The notes under the pieces were generated by a model. It saw only the letters and a program-made list of their open reading frames with translations, did not search any database and was not told where the DNA came from. Below are positions 8,604 through 17,235 of a stretch of 64,000 nt of DNA, piece by piece (positions within the stretch are counted from its first letter, which is position 1; the number at the start of each line of letters is the position of its first letter). The stretch covers positions 744,001 through 808,000 of the forward strand of contig NZ_CP091976.1 of NCBI RefSeq assembly GCF_029016285.1. The letters run 5' to 3'. Made by a program: the position numbers and the translations under genes. This DNA comes from Vibrio sp. DW001 (GTDB lineage Bacteria; Pseudomonadota; Gammaproteobacteria; Enterobacterales; Vibrionaceae).

Positions 8604-10043
8604 ATGAAACTAAAACCAACATCTTTTTTCATCCTCTTTTATTTCATTTCTCTTCCCACCAGTGCAGCAGAATCAACTGGTCATGTTATTGAAGGACTAA
8701 CTTCATCAACCGTTGGCTATGCCTCTTTAGTTATATTTACGATAGCTTACAGCTTAGTCATGGCGGAAGAGTACCTACAGCTGAGAAAGTCAAAACCTGT
8801 GTTACTGGCTGCAGGCCTAATCTGGATAATGATCGGTTATGTCTATCAACAACATGGTCAAATAGAAGTCGCCAAGCAAGCAATAGAACACAACTTGTTA
8901 GAGTACGCAGAACTTTTGCTATTCTTATTAGTGGCGATGACCTACATCAGTGCGATGGAGGAGAGACGCCTATTTGATGTACTGCGGTCATGGATGGTCG
9001 GGAAAGGTTTCAATCTAAGAACACTTTTTTGGTTAACAGGGATCCTGTCATTTTTCATATCTCCTATCGCGGATAATTTAACCACAGCATTGCTAATGTG
9101 TGCTGTGGTTATGAAAGTGGGTGGAAATAACACTAAATTTATCAACATTGCCTGTATCAACATAGTCGTCGCAGCAAACGCAGGTGGCGCATTCAGCCCT
9201 TTCGGCGATATCACTACTTTGATGGTGTGGCAGGCTGGTTTAGTCTCATTCTCACAATTTTTAGCACTCTTTATTCCTTCCGTTGCCAACTATCTCATCC
9301 CGGCTCTGGTGATGTCCTATTTTGTTCCGAAAGATCAGCCAGAAGCCATTCATGAATACGTTGAACTGAAAAGAGGTGGGAAACGAATCGTTGGCTTATT
9401 CTTACTCACTATTTTAACGGCGGTAGGTTTTCATGGACTCTTACACTTTCCTCCAGTGATAGGCATGATGATGGGCCTTGCCTATCTACAATTTTTTGGG
9501 TTTTTCTTACGCAAAACACTGCCCGCTTCTATCGCTAGAAAAAAAGCCAAAGCCGTTGCTGCACATGATGAAGCAGCACTGAAAAGATTGGGTTCAATTA
9601 TTCCATTCGATGTATTCAGGCGAGTATCTCATGCCGAGTGGGACACACTTTTGTTCTTCTATGGCGTAGTAATGAGTGTCGGAGGTTTGAGCATACTTGG
9701 CTATCTAGGCCTAGTCTCCGATATCATGTATAACCAATGGGATCCGGTTTGGGCTAATGTGGTCGTTGGATTACTCTCTGCCGTGGTCGATAACATTCCC
9801 GTCATGTTCGCTGTACTCACCATGGATCCAGACATGTCTTTAGGAAATTGGTTGCTTGTAACGCTAACTGCCGGTGTTGGTGGTAGCCTACTGTCCATCG
9901 GTTCAGCAGCAGGTGTTGCCTTAATGGGAGCCGCTCACGGCAAATACACCTTCTTTGGACACCTAAAATGGACACCGATAATTGCTATCGGATACATAGT
10001 CAGTATCGGCCTACACTTACTAATTAACAGTGCAAGTTTCTGA
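8604..10043 (+). CDS. nhaD: NhaD-type Na+/H+ antiporter
   Basis: An inner-membrane sodium/proton antiporter of the NhaD family within the ion-transporter superfamily. I place the start at ATG 8604, giving 479 residues beginning MKLKPTSFFILFYF. This has a signal-like first helix ending in PTSAAES and fits the usual Vibrio NhaD length; the open frame itself runs upstream to 8472. About twelve membrane helices are visible. Family landmarks include ISPIADNLTTALLMC, NIVVAANAGGAFSPFGDITT and AVVDNIPVMFAVLTM, the polar motifs of the two helix-break regions. Its role would be sodium and pH homeostasis. A long inverted repeat follows the stop codon. Confidence 0.92.
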   Translation: MKLKPTSFFILFYFISLPTSAAESTGHVIEGLTSSTVGYASLVIFTIAYSLVMAEEYLQLRKSKPVLLAAGLIWIMIGYVYQQHGQIEVAKQAIEHNLLEYAELLLFLLVAMTYISAMEERRLFDVLRSWMVGKGFNLRTLFWLTGILSFFISPIADNLTTALLMCAVVMKVGGNNTKFINIACINIVVAANAGGAFSPFGDITTLMVWQAGLVSFSQFLALFIPSVANYLIPALVMSYFVPKDQPEAIHEYVELKRGGKRIVGLFLLTILTAVGFHGLLHFPPVIGMMMGLAYLQFFGFFLRKTLPASIARKKAKAVAAHDEAALKRLGSIIPFDVFRRVSHAEWDTLLFFYGVVMSVGGLSILGYLGLVSDIMYNQWDPVWANVVVGLLSAVVDNIPVMFAVLTMDPDMSLGNWLLVTLTAGVGGSLLSIGSAAGVALMGAAHGKYTFFGHLKWTPIIAIGYIVSIGLHLLINSASF

Positions 10044-10054
10044 TAGGCTAACCG

Positions 10055-10098
10055 ATTAAGTAAGTAAGCACTGTAAAGTTAGTGCTTACTTACTTAAT
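10055..10098. terminator. Perfect 18-bp inverted repeat between convergent genes
   Basis: An 18-bp perfect stem (10055-10072 with 10081-10098) around an 8-base loop, made of repeated TAAG/CTTA units. It lies between nhaD and the convergent small gene and overlaps the 3' end of the latter. There is no T run, so intrinsic termination is likely but not certain; it would act on both strands. Confidence 0.7.
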
Positions 10099-10412
10099 GT
10101 ATCTACTTTTTTCAGAAAACTGTCTCTCAGATGTTCCTGATCATATTCAAGATGATAGGTATTGTGGAATCCAACCTTGAGCTCGACGCCATTACCACGA
10201 ATAAAAACATTATAGCCGTCGTAATCAGAGTAGGCTTCTAGCCCTTCATACATTTTTCCGAATTCAGTCGGCGTACCATTGTTCATCACCATTTCGTACG
10301 CGCGCAATACTTTGCTAGGATCCAGTTCATTTTTCACAATAAATACCCTATTAATATGAAATGCAGATAAAATAAGTATGGTAACGACTAACCGAATTTG
10401 CCATTGAATCAT
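10086..10412 (-). CDS. Small membrane-anchored protein, unknown function
   Basis: A 108-residue protein with a basic N-terminus and one hydrophobic helix (RLVVTILILSAFHI, about 6-20). It is either a signal anchor or an uncleaved signal; the rest would lie in the periplasm. The soluble part is acidic and rich in aromatic residues (MYEGLEAYSDYDGYNVFIRG, then HNTYHLEYDQEHL). No known domain is recognised. The start ATG at 10412 has no strong ribosome site. It is flanked by nhaD (convergent) and a divergent nuclease-like gene. Coding status is supported by a full-length frame with a coherent anchor-plus-domain layout. Confidence 0.6.
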   Translation of the reverse strand: MIQWQIRLVVTILILSAFHINRVFIVKNELDPSKVLRAYEMVMNNGTPTEFGKMYEGLEAYSDYDGYNVFIRGNGVELKVGFHNTYHLEYDQEHLRDSFLKKVDTLSK

Positions 10413-10537
10413 CTATTTTTAACCCACAATTTTCATTGCTAAACAGAACGTAAGTTAATTCATAACGTTAGTATTTTATGATAGCGTTTAGATCACTCAG
10501 TTTTTTACGCTCAGTTAATTTTTAGGAAAGATTTACT

Positions 10538-11404
10538 ATGCAAGACAAGATCTCGACGACCAACTTAGCAAAACAGAATAACGTAGAATCAAAGGCGTTA
10601 TTTTCTGAGTTTAACCAGTATGGCTATATCGTCAGACATGAAAATAAATGGTTATTGACCGACTTAGGTAAGCGTTTTGGTGGCGAGTACGTTACACATG
10701 CAGAATACGGACAATTTATTGTCTGGCCTAAAGACGTTGTTATTGATAAAAACTTGAGCGCTGGAGCGAGATTAACCGCGACACAAGTAGGTGACAAAGT
10801 GGGTCTACACGCAAAAAAAATCAATCAAATTTTGAATGAATTAGGCTGGATAGATAAAACAGCAAGTGGATGGGTACTATCTGAGCTTGGTCTAAGAGCG
10901 GGTGGTGAACAGCGAGAGGACAAAAACACCTCAGCTCTTTATACATTGTGGCACGATACGATACTTAAGAATCGCAATTTCAAAAACTCCATTCGAGAGT
11001 TCTCGGGGGCAGATTCTGATTCTCTCTCAACCGACAAATCTTTTTCAAGTTTTAAACAGAAGTTTGAGGCTAAGCATAGAACCTCGGATGGTCATTATGT
11101 GCGTTCTAAAGGTGAGTTAATTATTGATAACTGGCTTTATATGGCAGGGTTAGTCCACGCGTACGAGAGAAAGCTTCCAATAGAGGAAGAGTTTACCAGC
11201 AACTTTTATCTTCCTAACGGCAAGGTTTATATTCAGTTTTGGGGAAGTGATACAGGACCAATTGATGCAATAACGAAACAGAAAAAGCGCCTTGCCTATA
11301 CTGATCATGGTTTCAATTTAATTGAGATAGAAAGCGATGAGATTGATAAACTTGACCAATTGCTTCCCCATGCCTTAAGAAAGCTGGGGATTAAAGCTCA
11401 TTAA
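10538..11404 (+). CDS. Two-repeat DNA-binding-like protein with dead PD-(D/E)XK-type domain
   Basis: A 288-residue soluble protein. The N-terminal half holds two related winged-helix-like repeats of about 60 residues. Each ends in a matching pattern: KWLLTDLGKRFGGEY and GWVLSELGLRAGGEQ. The C-terminal part (about 185-288) follows the Vsr/UvrD-tail type PD-(D/E)XK fold: RSKGELIIDNWLYMAGLVHAYE, then NFYLPNGKVYIQFWG. In active relatives the latter motif reads DFYLP...YIEFWG. Here the metal-binding Asp is Asn and the Glu is Gln, so cleavage is unlikely. The role may be nucleic-acid binding (inference). ATG at 10538 follows an AGGAAAG ribosome site. Confidence 0.7.
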   Translation: MQDKISTTNLAKQNNVESKALFSEFNQYGYIVRHENKWLLTDLGKRFGGEYVTHAEYGQFIVWPKDVVIDKNLSAGARLTATQVGDKVGLHAKKINQILNELGWIDKTASGWVLSELGLRAGGEQREDKNTSALYTLWHDTILKNRNFKNSIREFSGADSDSLSTDKSFSSFKQKFEAKHRTSDGHYVRSKGELIIDNWLYMAGLVHAYERKLPIEEEFTSNFYLPNGKVYIQFWGSDTGPIDAITKQKKRLAYTDHGFNLIEIESDEIDKLDQLLPHALRKLGIKAH

Positions 11405-11464
11405 ATCCGTTATTATTTTTAACATATTGGTTATAGCAGAAGTACGTTTAACGAAACAACGTAT

Positions 11465-11511
11465 AAAAAAAGCAGCGTTAATGAAGTGACCCCATAAATG
11501 CTGCTTTTTTT
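11465..11511. terminator. Bidirectional terminator
   Basis: A 12-bp stem (11465-11476 with 11500-11511) with A and T runs on its flanks and a 23-base loop, between the convergent nuclease-like gene and yibL. It can terminate on both strands. Confidence 0.8.
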
Positions 11512-11527
11512 ATATATCGATCAGAAA

Positions 11528-11884
11528 TCAAAACTCTTTAGGTGCAAACCCTGTTACTGCGTCTAGTTTTAACTCTTTGCCGAGTTTAGTGAGTGGGTGA
11601 ACAACCACAATACCTTTGATTTTCTTCTTAAATAGCCCCAAATCCGCTTGTTCTTCTTTGGTCAGCTCTCGTTGAAAAGGCATATCAAGTAGACTTTTAC
11701 GCTCTTTGTTAAGGTCATAACTTTGCTTATGCTTTATCTGATTAAGCTTTTTATTTAGTTGCTCTACTTCTTTCTCAAATTGAGCGATAACTGGCTGATC
11801 TCGTCTAGAAACCGCTGCACTCAATTTATTTTTACACTTATCTAGACGATCATTCAGTTGTTGTATCTCTTTCTTAACGCTCAT
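11528..11884 (-). CDS. yibL: YibL-family ribosome-associated protein
   Basis: The start is ATG at 11884 (MSVKKEIQQLNDRLDK), preceded by an AGGTG ribosome site, giving 118 residues. The open frame extends 13 codons further upstream but without support. An N-terminal coiled coil (about 1-60) is followed by a conserved block: LLDMPFQRELTKEEQADLG, then IVVVHPLTKLGKELKLDAVTGF. This block closely follows E. coli YibL, which co-sediments with ribosomes. The gene is alone and convergent with its left neighbour. Confidence 0.85.
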   Translation of the reverse strand: MSVKKEIQQLNDRLDKCKNKLSAAVSRRDQPVIAQFEKEVEQLNKKLNQIKHKQSYDLNKERKSLLDMPFQRELTKEEQADLGLFKKKIKGIVVVHPLTKLGKELKLDAVTGFAPKEF

Positions 11885-12149
11885 TTGTCTGCACCTATAA
11901 AAAATCAACGCTCTTTCTACCACTATCTAGCCAAAAAATGAATAACTATTTCACGACCTTAACCATTCTTTTTAAATTCTGGTAAAGAAATCCCAATCAA
12001 TCAACTGGTTGCACTAGATCAATAATAGCTAAAGATTTTGGCCTGATCGTCGATAACAATACATGCAACATATATCTGCATAACGCCGAATATATTCGCT
12101 ACAACTACTAAATGCACCTATCAGTACCTGTCAAATTGAGTTAATCATT

Positions 12150-13814
12150 ATGAATATTACGATAAAGACGAGATTATACATTTTAGCCATCCTTCCGTTA
12201 CTGATTATTGCAATTGGGACCATGTACTTTACCCGCGTTGAACTTTTCAACCTAAATCAAGCTCACATGGACTCATCAAGAGCTTACATGACTGATAACA
12301 AGAAGATTGAATTAAAATCTTACATGGAAATAGTAGATTCTGTACTCGGCCCGTTAAAAGAAAGTAACGCGCCAATTGAAGATGTCATATCTGAGCTTTC
12401 CCGAATTAAGTTTGGTGAAAATGGATATGTATATGGCTATAACAGTAAGGGTGACCGATTGTTGTTAGGCCAAAGCACCAGTGGTATAGGCAAGAACTAT
12501 TGGAATCTAAAGGACGTTAATAACTTCCTTTTACTGCAAGATATTATTAAACAAGGGACAAGTGGTGGTGGCTATACAACCTACTACTTTCCAAAACCAG
12601 GTGAGAATGAAGCATCGCCGAAATTGGCCTATTCAATCTATGTATCTAAATGGGATCTAGTTATTGGTACGGGCTTTTATATTGATGATATTGAAGCAAC
12701 GGTTGTCGACATGGAAAAGACATCTCAAGTTCTTGTCGACGATGCTTTAATCGGCATAGGTATAGCGACGTTTATCATCGTGATCATTGCTGGTCTATTT
12801 GCTGTATTTGTAAATCAGAGCATTATTCGCCCTCTTAACGCCTTCGATCGTTCTATTGCCTCGTTTGCGAATGGTGATGCCGACTTAACGGCAAGAATGG
12901 AAGAATTTAAGATCCCTGAGTACAACCGTCTAGGCAACAATTTTAACTTATTTGTCGCAAGCCTTCAGTCAATCATCAAAAACGTCACTTTAGTCAGCGG
13001 TGAAGTCGTCAGCGAAACCAGTAACATGATAGGTAGAGCCACGCAGGTAGATTCGTTGGCAAGCCAGCAACGAGAAGAGACCGAGCAAGTAGCGACTGCA
13101 ATGACAGAGATGACAATGACAGCAACTGAAATTTCGAGTAATGCAGTTCAAGCGGCAGAGTCAGCGAAGGAAGTTGAAGGCAGTGCTCATAAAGCAATGG
13201 AAATCGTAGTATCTGCCGCTCATTCGGTGGAATCATTAGCCAATGACGTTGAACAAGCCAACGAGGTCGTCTCCAAATTGGAAGGCGATGTGAAGAATAT
13301 CTCAACGTCATTAGAGGTGATTCAAGATATCGCTGAACAGACTAACCTTCTCGCTCTGAATGCTGCGATCGAAGCCGCACGTGCTGGCGAACAAGGTCGA
13401 GGCTTTGCTGTTGTAGCAGATGAAGTTCGTAAGCTTGCAAGCCGAACACAAGAGAGCACACTCGAAATCCATCAGATGATTAATCAGCTTAAAGCCGCTT
13501 CCGATGCCGCGGTACAAACCATGGATAAGAGCAAATCTAAAAGTGCAGACACCGTGGCAGAAGCTAACGCGGCAAGTAATGCGTTAAGCAAGATACAAGA
13601 ATCGATCAATGTCATCATGGACATGAATGAACTCATAGCGACGGCAACAGAAGAGCAGAGTCAAGTGGGCCATGAGATATCTGAACGCGTTGTTATTATT
13701 TCTGATAAGAGCCATCAATCGGCACAGTTTGCCAAGGAAAACCAAGCGGGTAGTGGTCAATTAAATACCAAGGCGACGGAACTGTCTCATCTCGTTGGTC
13801 GATTCACGGTCTAA
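12150..13814 (+). CDS. Methyl-accepting chemotaxis protein with Cache sensor
   Basis: A 554-residue chemoreceptor. The first membrane helix is at about 8-27. A periplasmic single-Cache domain follows (about 35-185), containing [19 protein letters not shown] and [19 protein letters not shown]. The second helix lies at about 196-218, then HAMP (about 219-272) and the signalling domain. The conserved hairpin tip is [20 protein letters not shown], followed by [19 protein letters not shown]. It has no C-terminal CheR-docking pentapeptide. The ligand is not predictable; Cache_2 types often bind small organic acids. A chromosome II parS-type site lies four bases after the stop codon. Confidence 0.93.
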   Translation: MNITIKTRLYILAILPLLIIAIGTMYFTRVELFNLNQAHMDSSRAYMTDNKKIELKSYMEIVDSVLGPLKESNAPIEDVISELSRIKFGENGYVYGYNSKGDRLLLGQSTSGIGKNYWNLKDVNNFLLLQDIIKQGTSGGGYTTYYFPKPGENEASPKLAYSIYVSKWDLVIGTGFYIDDIEATVVDMEKTSQVLVDDALIGIGIATFIIVIIAGLFAVFVNQSIIRPLNAFDRSIASFANGDADLTARMEEFKIPEYNRLGNNFNLFVASLQSIIKNVTLVSGEVVSETSNMIGRATQVDSLASQQREETEQVATAMTEMTMTATEISSNAVQAAESAKEVEGSAHKAMEIVVSAAHSVESLANDVEQANEVVSKLEGDVKNISTSLEVIQDIAEQTNLLALNAAIEAARAGEQGRGFAVVADEVRKLASRTQESTLEIHQMINQLKAASDAAVQTMDKSKSKSADTVAEANAASNALSKIQESINVIMDMNELIATATEEQSQVGHEISERVVIISDKSHQSAQFAKENQAGSGQLNTKATELSHLVGRFTV

Positions 13815-13817
13815 TTT

Positions 13818-13830
13818 TTTACAGTGTAAA
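13818..13830. promoter_or_regulatory. Chromosome II parS-type site (ParB2 target)
   Basis: The palindrome TTTACAGTGTAAA matches the Vibrio chromosome II parS consensus (TTTACA-N-TGTAAA). It sits just after a chemoreceptor gene, about 6.3 kb from the parA2-side copy at 20137. Confidence 0.82.
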
Positions 13831-13988
13831 TCGTTATCTGAAATGCCGTTATTCCCATGAAAATGGGAATCTGGAATAAGTACATCGTTCTGATGGTTTC
13901 CATACATTAAAGGCGAGGGCTTAGAAGAGAAAACTATATTTAACCACTTTCTAAGAAGGTGGTTAAATATTCCGACGTAGAGCAATAA

Positions 13989-14861
13989 CTAATTGGCTTC
14001 TTTTTCTATCGCAGTCATTAATACTGAGGTATCCATCCTACCCAACCCCTGCTCAGACAGTTCTTCATATTGTTTAATTATTTTGTTGGTTAACGGCAGA
14101 GATATACCTTGTCTATCTGCTTCATCTAAACAAAAACCTAGATCTTTGATCATCCAATCAATAGCAAAACCAAAATCAAAGCTACCTTGTGCCATCGTGG
14201 TTGCACGATTTTCCATTTGCCAAGAGCCCGCGGCGCCGTTTTTCAAACAGTCGACGAGTGTCGGAATATCCAATCCTGCTTTTTCAGCGAGTATCAACCC
14301 TTCCGAAAGACCATTAAGTACACCAGCGATGCAAATCTGGTTCACCATCTTAGCACGTTGACCTTGACCAACTTCCCCCATCAAAACCGACGATTTTCCA
14401 TAGGTATTGAATATAGGTTGTAACGTATCAAAAATCGCTCTATCTCCACCGCACATGATGGTTAGAACGCCATTCTCAGCTCCGGCTTGCCCACCTGATA
14501 CTGGTGCGTCCATAAATGTAATTCCAGCTGTCTGACAAGCTTTTAAGAGCTCCTCAGCTAGATTTGCTGACGTCGTCGTATGGTCGATCAAGATCGCGCC
14601 TTGTTTCATGGCAGAGATTGCACCACTACTGGCTGTAATAACACTGCGCACATCGTCGTCATTCCCCACACAACTTATAACCACATCCGCGTTTTGCACG
14701 CATTCAGAAACAGTGGCCTTATAATTACCACCGTACAATTTGGTCCAATCCTGTGCCTTCCTTGTCGTACGGTTATATACGGTTACGTCGAATCCTGCCG
14801 TTTGAAGATGTCCAGCCATGGGGTAACCCATAACACCCAATCCAATAAAACTAATCTTCAT
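13989..14861 (-). CDS. Beta-hydroxyacid dehydrogenase (3-hydroxyisobutyrate/tartronate-semialdehyde reductase type)
   Basis: A 290-residue NAD(P)-dependent enzyme with an N-terminal Rossmann fold (FIGLGVMGYPMAGHL; cofactor selectivity region VYNRTTRKA). The substrate-binding motif is DAPVSGGQAGAENGVLTIM, and the catalytic lysine lies in GQRAKMVNQICIAG. A helical dimerisation domain follows (about 165-290). It oxidises or reduces a small beta-hydroxyacid; 3-hydroxyisobutyrate or 2-hydroxy-3-oxopropionate are the usual substrates and cannot be separated here. No pathway neighbours are present, so it is transcribed alone from ATG 14861, with an AAGGAA ribosome site. Confidence 0.88.
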   Translation of the reverse strand: MKISFIGLGVMGYPMAGHLQTAGFDVTVYNRTTRKAQDWTKLYGGNYKATVSECVQNADVVISCVGNDDDVRSVITASSGAISAMKQGAILIDHTTTSANLAEELLKACQTAGITFMDAPVSGGQAGAENGVLTIMCGGDRAIFDTLQPIFNTYGKSSVLMGEVGQGQRAKMVNQICIAGVLNGLSEGLILAEKAGLDIPTLVDCLKNGAAGSWQMENRATTMAQGSFDFGFAIDWMIKDLGFCLDEADRQGISLPLTNKIIKQYEELSEQGLGRMDTSVLMTAIEKEAN

Positions 14862-15202
14862 TACATTTCCTTATTTTAAGCTGAACAATGGAATAACACG
14901 TTAACAAAGCCATCAACATTATTCATCCTTTTCTCTTCAATCTCCGCAAAAAGAGAGCAAAAATTCAGTTTTTAATTAACTATGCTTAATCAATAAGTTA
15001 GTTAACCCATCTTTAGATTCTACGGAAACATGATCAGGGCTGCCATGTAACAAAGCTTTCCAGACAATGAACAAAGCTAAGTACGTTCGAGATCAACATG
15101 CTGATCATTAAAACCTCTTATACCTAACAATGGGCATCCACTACCGCCATACAACGAATTCAGTTTCAATGTAAACCATGCCATTTACTTTCGTTCGAAG
15201 AT
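14862..15202. other. Intergenic region without a recognised gene
   Basis: About 340 AT-rich bases between the dehydrogenase start and the YebC-gene terminator. I see no open frame with a ribosome site, no tRNA and no repeat. It presumably carries the dehydrogenase promoter, but no convincing -35/-10 pair was identified. Confidence 0.5.
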
Positions 15203-15239
15203 AAAAAAACCGAGCATGATTAATTAGCTCGGTTTTTTT
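15203..15239. terminator. Terminator after YebC-family gene
   Basis: A 13-bp stem (15203-15215 with 15227-15239) with A and T runs at its base, placed 25 bp past the YebC-family stop codon. It reads as a terminator on either strand. Confidence 0.9.
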
Positions 15240-15264
15240 GTTGTAATAGCCTACAAGTACAATT

Positions 15265-15990
15265 CTATTCTGCGTCTAACTCAGCATTGTGATAGACCTG
15301 TTGTACGTCATCGCACTCGTCAAGTAAATCTAAGAACTTCTGAAACTTGATCGCATCGTCACCGGTGATAGGTGTATTTGTTTGGGAAACAAAGGTGATT
15401 TCTTCAACATCAAGAACAAGGTTTGCAAACTCGCTGTTTAAGGCTGTTTTTACCTTGAAAAATTCAGTATGCGGCGCGAATACAGTAATGACACCGTCTT
15501 CTAATTCGATGTCGGTTACATCAACATCTTGCATCATTAATGCTTCTAAAACGGCATCTTCATCATCACCGTTGAATTGAAACACTGCCTGATGATCGAA
15601 CATATGTGCCGTGGTGCCTGGACTACCAATTTTAGCACCTGTTTTTACAAAGCACTGACGTACATCTTGAAAAGTACGGTTTCCATTATCGGTTAGGCAA
15701 TCCACTATGACGCTTGCACCACCAGGGGCAAAACCTTCGTAACGAGCGGCTTGGTAATCTTCACCACCACCACCCGTTGCTTTATCAATCGCTTTGTCTA
15801 TTACATGTGCTGGTACTTGATCTTTCTTTGCTTTAGCGATCAAGTGTTTTAGAGAGAGATTCATGTCCGGATCACCGCCGCCATTTTTGGCGCTCATGTA
15901 AATCTCTTTACCATACTTGGAATAAACTTTTATTTTCGCGCCTTGTGTTTTTGCCATTGAGGCCTTGCGCACTTCAAAACTTCTTCCCAT
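15265..15990 (-). CDS. yeeN: YebC/PmpR-family protein (YeeN type)
   Basis: A 241-residue member of the YebC/TACO1 family. These proteins bind ribosomes or DNA and ease translation of proline-rich stretches or regulate transcription. Landmarks are [39 protein letters not shown], then [19 protein letters not shown]. The N-terminus with [20 protein letters not shown] is typical of the YeeN subgroup rather than YebC proper (MAGHSKWANIKHRK). It is complete, with three domains of the usual length. A yebC-like gene close to rctB is, as I recall, also found in V. cholerae. Confidence 0.9.
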   Translation of the reverse strand: MGRSFEVRKASMAKTQGAKIKVYSKYGKEIYMSAKNGGGDPDMNLSLKHLIAKAKKDQVPAHVIDKAIDKATGGGGEDYQAARYEGFAPGGASVIVDCLTDNGNRTFQDVRQCFVKTGAKIGSPGTTAHMFDHQAVFQFNGDDEDAVLEALMMQDVDVTDIELEDGVITVFAPHTEFFKVKTALNSEFANLVLDVEEITFVSQTNTPITGDDAIKFQKFLDLLDECDDVQQVYHNAELDAE

Positions 15991-16067
15991 TGGGGTCTTC
16001 TCTCTGCTTCAATTTATTTGACGAATTTTAGCAAAATGTAAATTCAATTTGCTAAGGAGCCGGAAGG

Positions 16068-16277
16068 TTATACCACTCCCATGGCTCTTTTATATTTTGC
16101 TACTGATTGCTCAAAACATATTTTTTCATCTTCGTTTTTGAGCTTATCTCTTTGAATTAACATCTCATTTGGGCCGATTTTAGTCTGCTTTAGTTGCCAA
16201 ACCAAATACGACGCTTGTTTATCAATCTCAATCTTGTTTTTCTCTTCCACAGAGAGCAAAGATAAATTAACTGGCAT
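16068..16277 (-). CDS. Small DUF3283-like protein
   Basis: The start is taken as ATG 16277 (MPVNLSLLSVEEKNKIEIDK), preceded by a weak GAGA ribosome site; the frame extends 12 codons further upstream. The product is 69 residues, charged and helical, ending FEQSVAKYKRAMGVV. The pattern of SVEEKNKIE-DKQASYLVW matches a small Vibrio-specific family I recall as DUF3283; its function is unknown. It lies between the YebC-family gene and another small gene on the same strand. Confidence 0.6.
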   Translation of the reverse strand: MPVNLSLLSVEEKNKIEIDKQASYLVWQLKQTKIGPNEMLIQRDKLKNEDEKICFEQSVAKYKRAMGVV

Positions 16278-16465
16278 GATGTTCTCAATAGAGTTTATTT
16301 TGTGGTGCTGCAATATATCACAGGGAATAGAAACGAGTGAAGGCTCAAGATTAACGAAACAGAGAAATGATCGTAATCAATCCTCTTTAATGGCAAAAAG
16401 CGGATTTAGTGTAGAAAAATCAGGGGCGGTGATAACCCGCCCTTGCATGTGCATTCAAAAGATCA

Positions 16466-16660
16466 TTAATGGAATAAGCCTAGTTCCTCGGCTTCTTCCA
16501 ATGTTAAACCGCTTTCACGAATTTCGCGCATCGCTTCAATACGACGACGAGCTTCGGCTGATTTAATCTGTTTTTCTGTGTGCTTGGCGTCTTCTTCCTT
16601 GAAGTCCCAATGGGATGCTATATTTGCCATTTCATCATGGTCAATAGAATTAATAGACAT
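16466..16660 (-). CDS. Small acidic helical protein, unknown function
   Basis: A 64-residue protein with a strong ribosome site (CGGAGG, seven bases before the ATG), which supports it as a real gene. The sequence is charged and helical, with the repeated-turn pattern EARRRIEAMREIRESGLTLE followed by an acidic, leucine-containing end (EAEELGLFH). No known domain is recognised. A longer frame on the opposite strand covers this gene and its neighbour but has no start signal and is dismissed. Confidence 0.65.
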   Translation of the reverse strand: MSINSIDHDEMANIASHWDFKEEDAKHTEKQIKSAEARRRIEAMREIRESGLTLEEAEELGLFH

Positions 16661-17007
16661 AAATACCTCCGATTAAAACCATGTCCGAGGACATAACTTT
16701 TGTAGCAAATACCACGATCATTGTTAAGAAGAACAATCTTAGAGTGTGAACTGCTACAGAGTTATGACAACAAAATTATATTTCTATCAGTATGGCTTTG
16801 ATTATCAGATTTTCCACGTTTATTCTTAAGAATCGTTCAACAAACACTTGCTCGACCTTAAAAAAATGGGTCGCGTTCCGCATCGCATTACCGATTAGAG
16901 ATAGTAGTCTGTTTTCAATGGATGGCATCAGTAGTTAGGCCTTTCTAAGAAAGGCACTGGTAGTATTGAACAATTTGGGGCGGTGGGTGTTAAAACGGAT
17001 ACGGTCA

Positions 17008-17022
17008 GAACGATGATCAAGG
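17008..17022 (+). promoter_or_regulatory. Lone RctB-type site downstream of rctB
   Basis: GAACGATGATCAAGG is the reverse complement of CCTTGATCATCGTTC, the core of the sites at 19966-19979 in the origin's inhibitory region. It lies on the far side of rctB, outside the usual origin array. Confidence 0.6.
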
Positions 17023-17063
17023 CGGCTTAAAGGTACATGTAAATGATATTACTGAATTTTAGG

Positions 17064-17093
17064 CAAAAAAATAGCGAGTATCGCTACTCGCTA
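17064..17093 (-). terminator. Probable rctB terminator
   Basis: A 9-bp perfect stem (17072-17080 with 17085-17093) and a four-base loop. Read on the minus strand it is followed by seven T residues. It stands about 140 bp past the rctB stop codon. Confidence 0.75.
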
Positions 17094-17235
17094 AAAAATT
17101 CATAAATGAATGTAACTCTATGAGCTAATATATACCTTTCCTCAGAAAGGATAAAAGGTTGTCTATTCGTATTGAACTATAGCTAACAGGGATTATTTAC
17201 TGTCAGACTAATGTCAATCTTCTGTCCGAAGTTAA

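Larger units (their letters stand above)
16661..17235. other. Intergenic region downstream of rctB
   Basis: About 575 bases with no supported gene. It contains a small perfect hairpin (CCTTTC-TAA-GAAAGG, 16939-16953), a lone RctB-type site (17008-17022) and the probable rctB terminator (17064-17093). The frames across it are short and lack ribosome sites. Confidence 0.6.

Noticed and set aside
10058..10092. Repeated TAAG units considered as a direct repeat array or CRISPR-like element
   Set aside because: They are fully explained as one inverted repeat between convergent genes; no spacers or further copies.
15165..15180. TTTCAATGTAAA as a parS-type site
   Set aside because: One base is missing from the left arm, breaking the palindrome.
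16234..16566. 110-residue plus-strand open frame
   Set aside because: It lies antisense over two small minus-strand genes, has no ribosome site and no recognisable domain.
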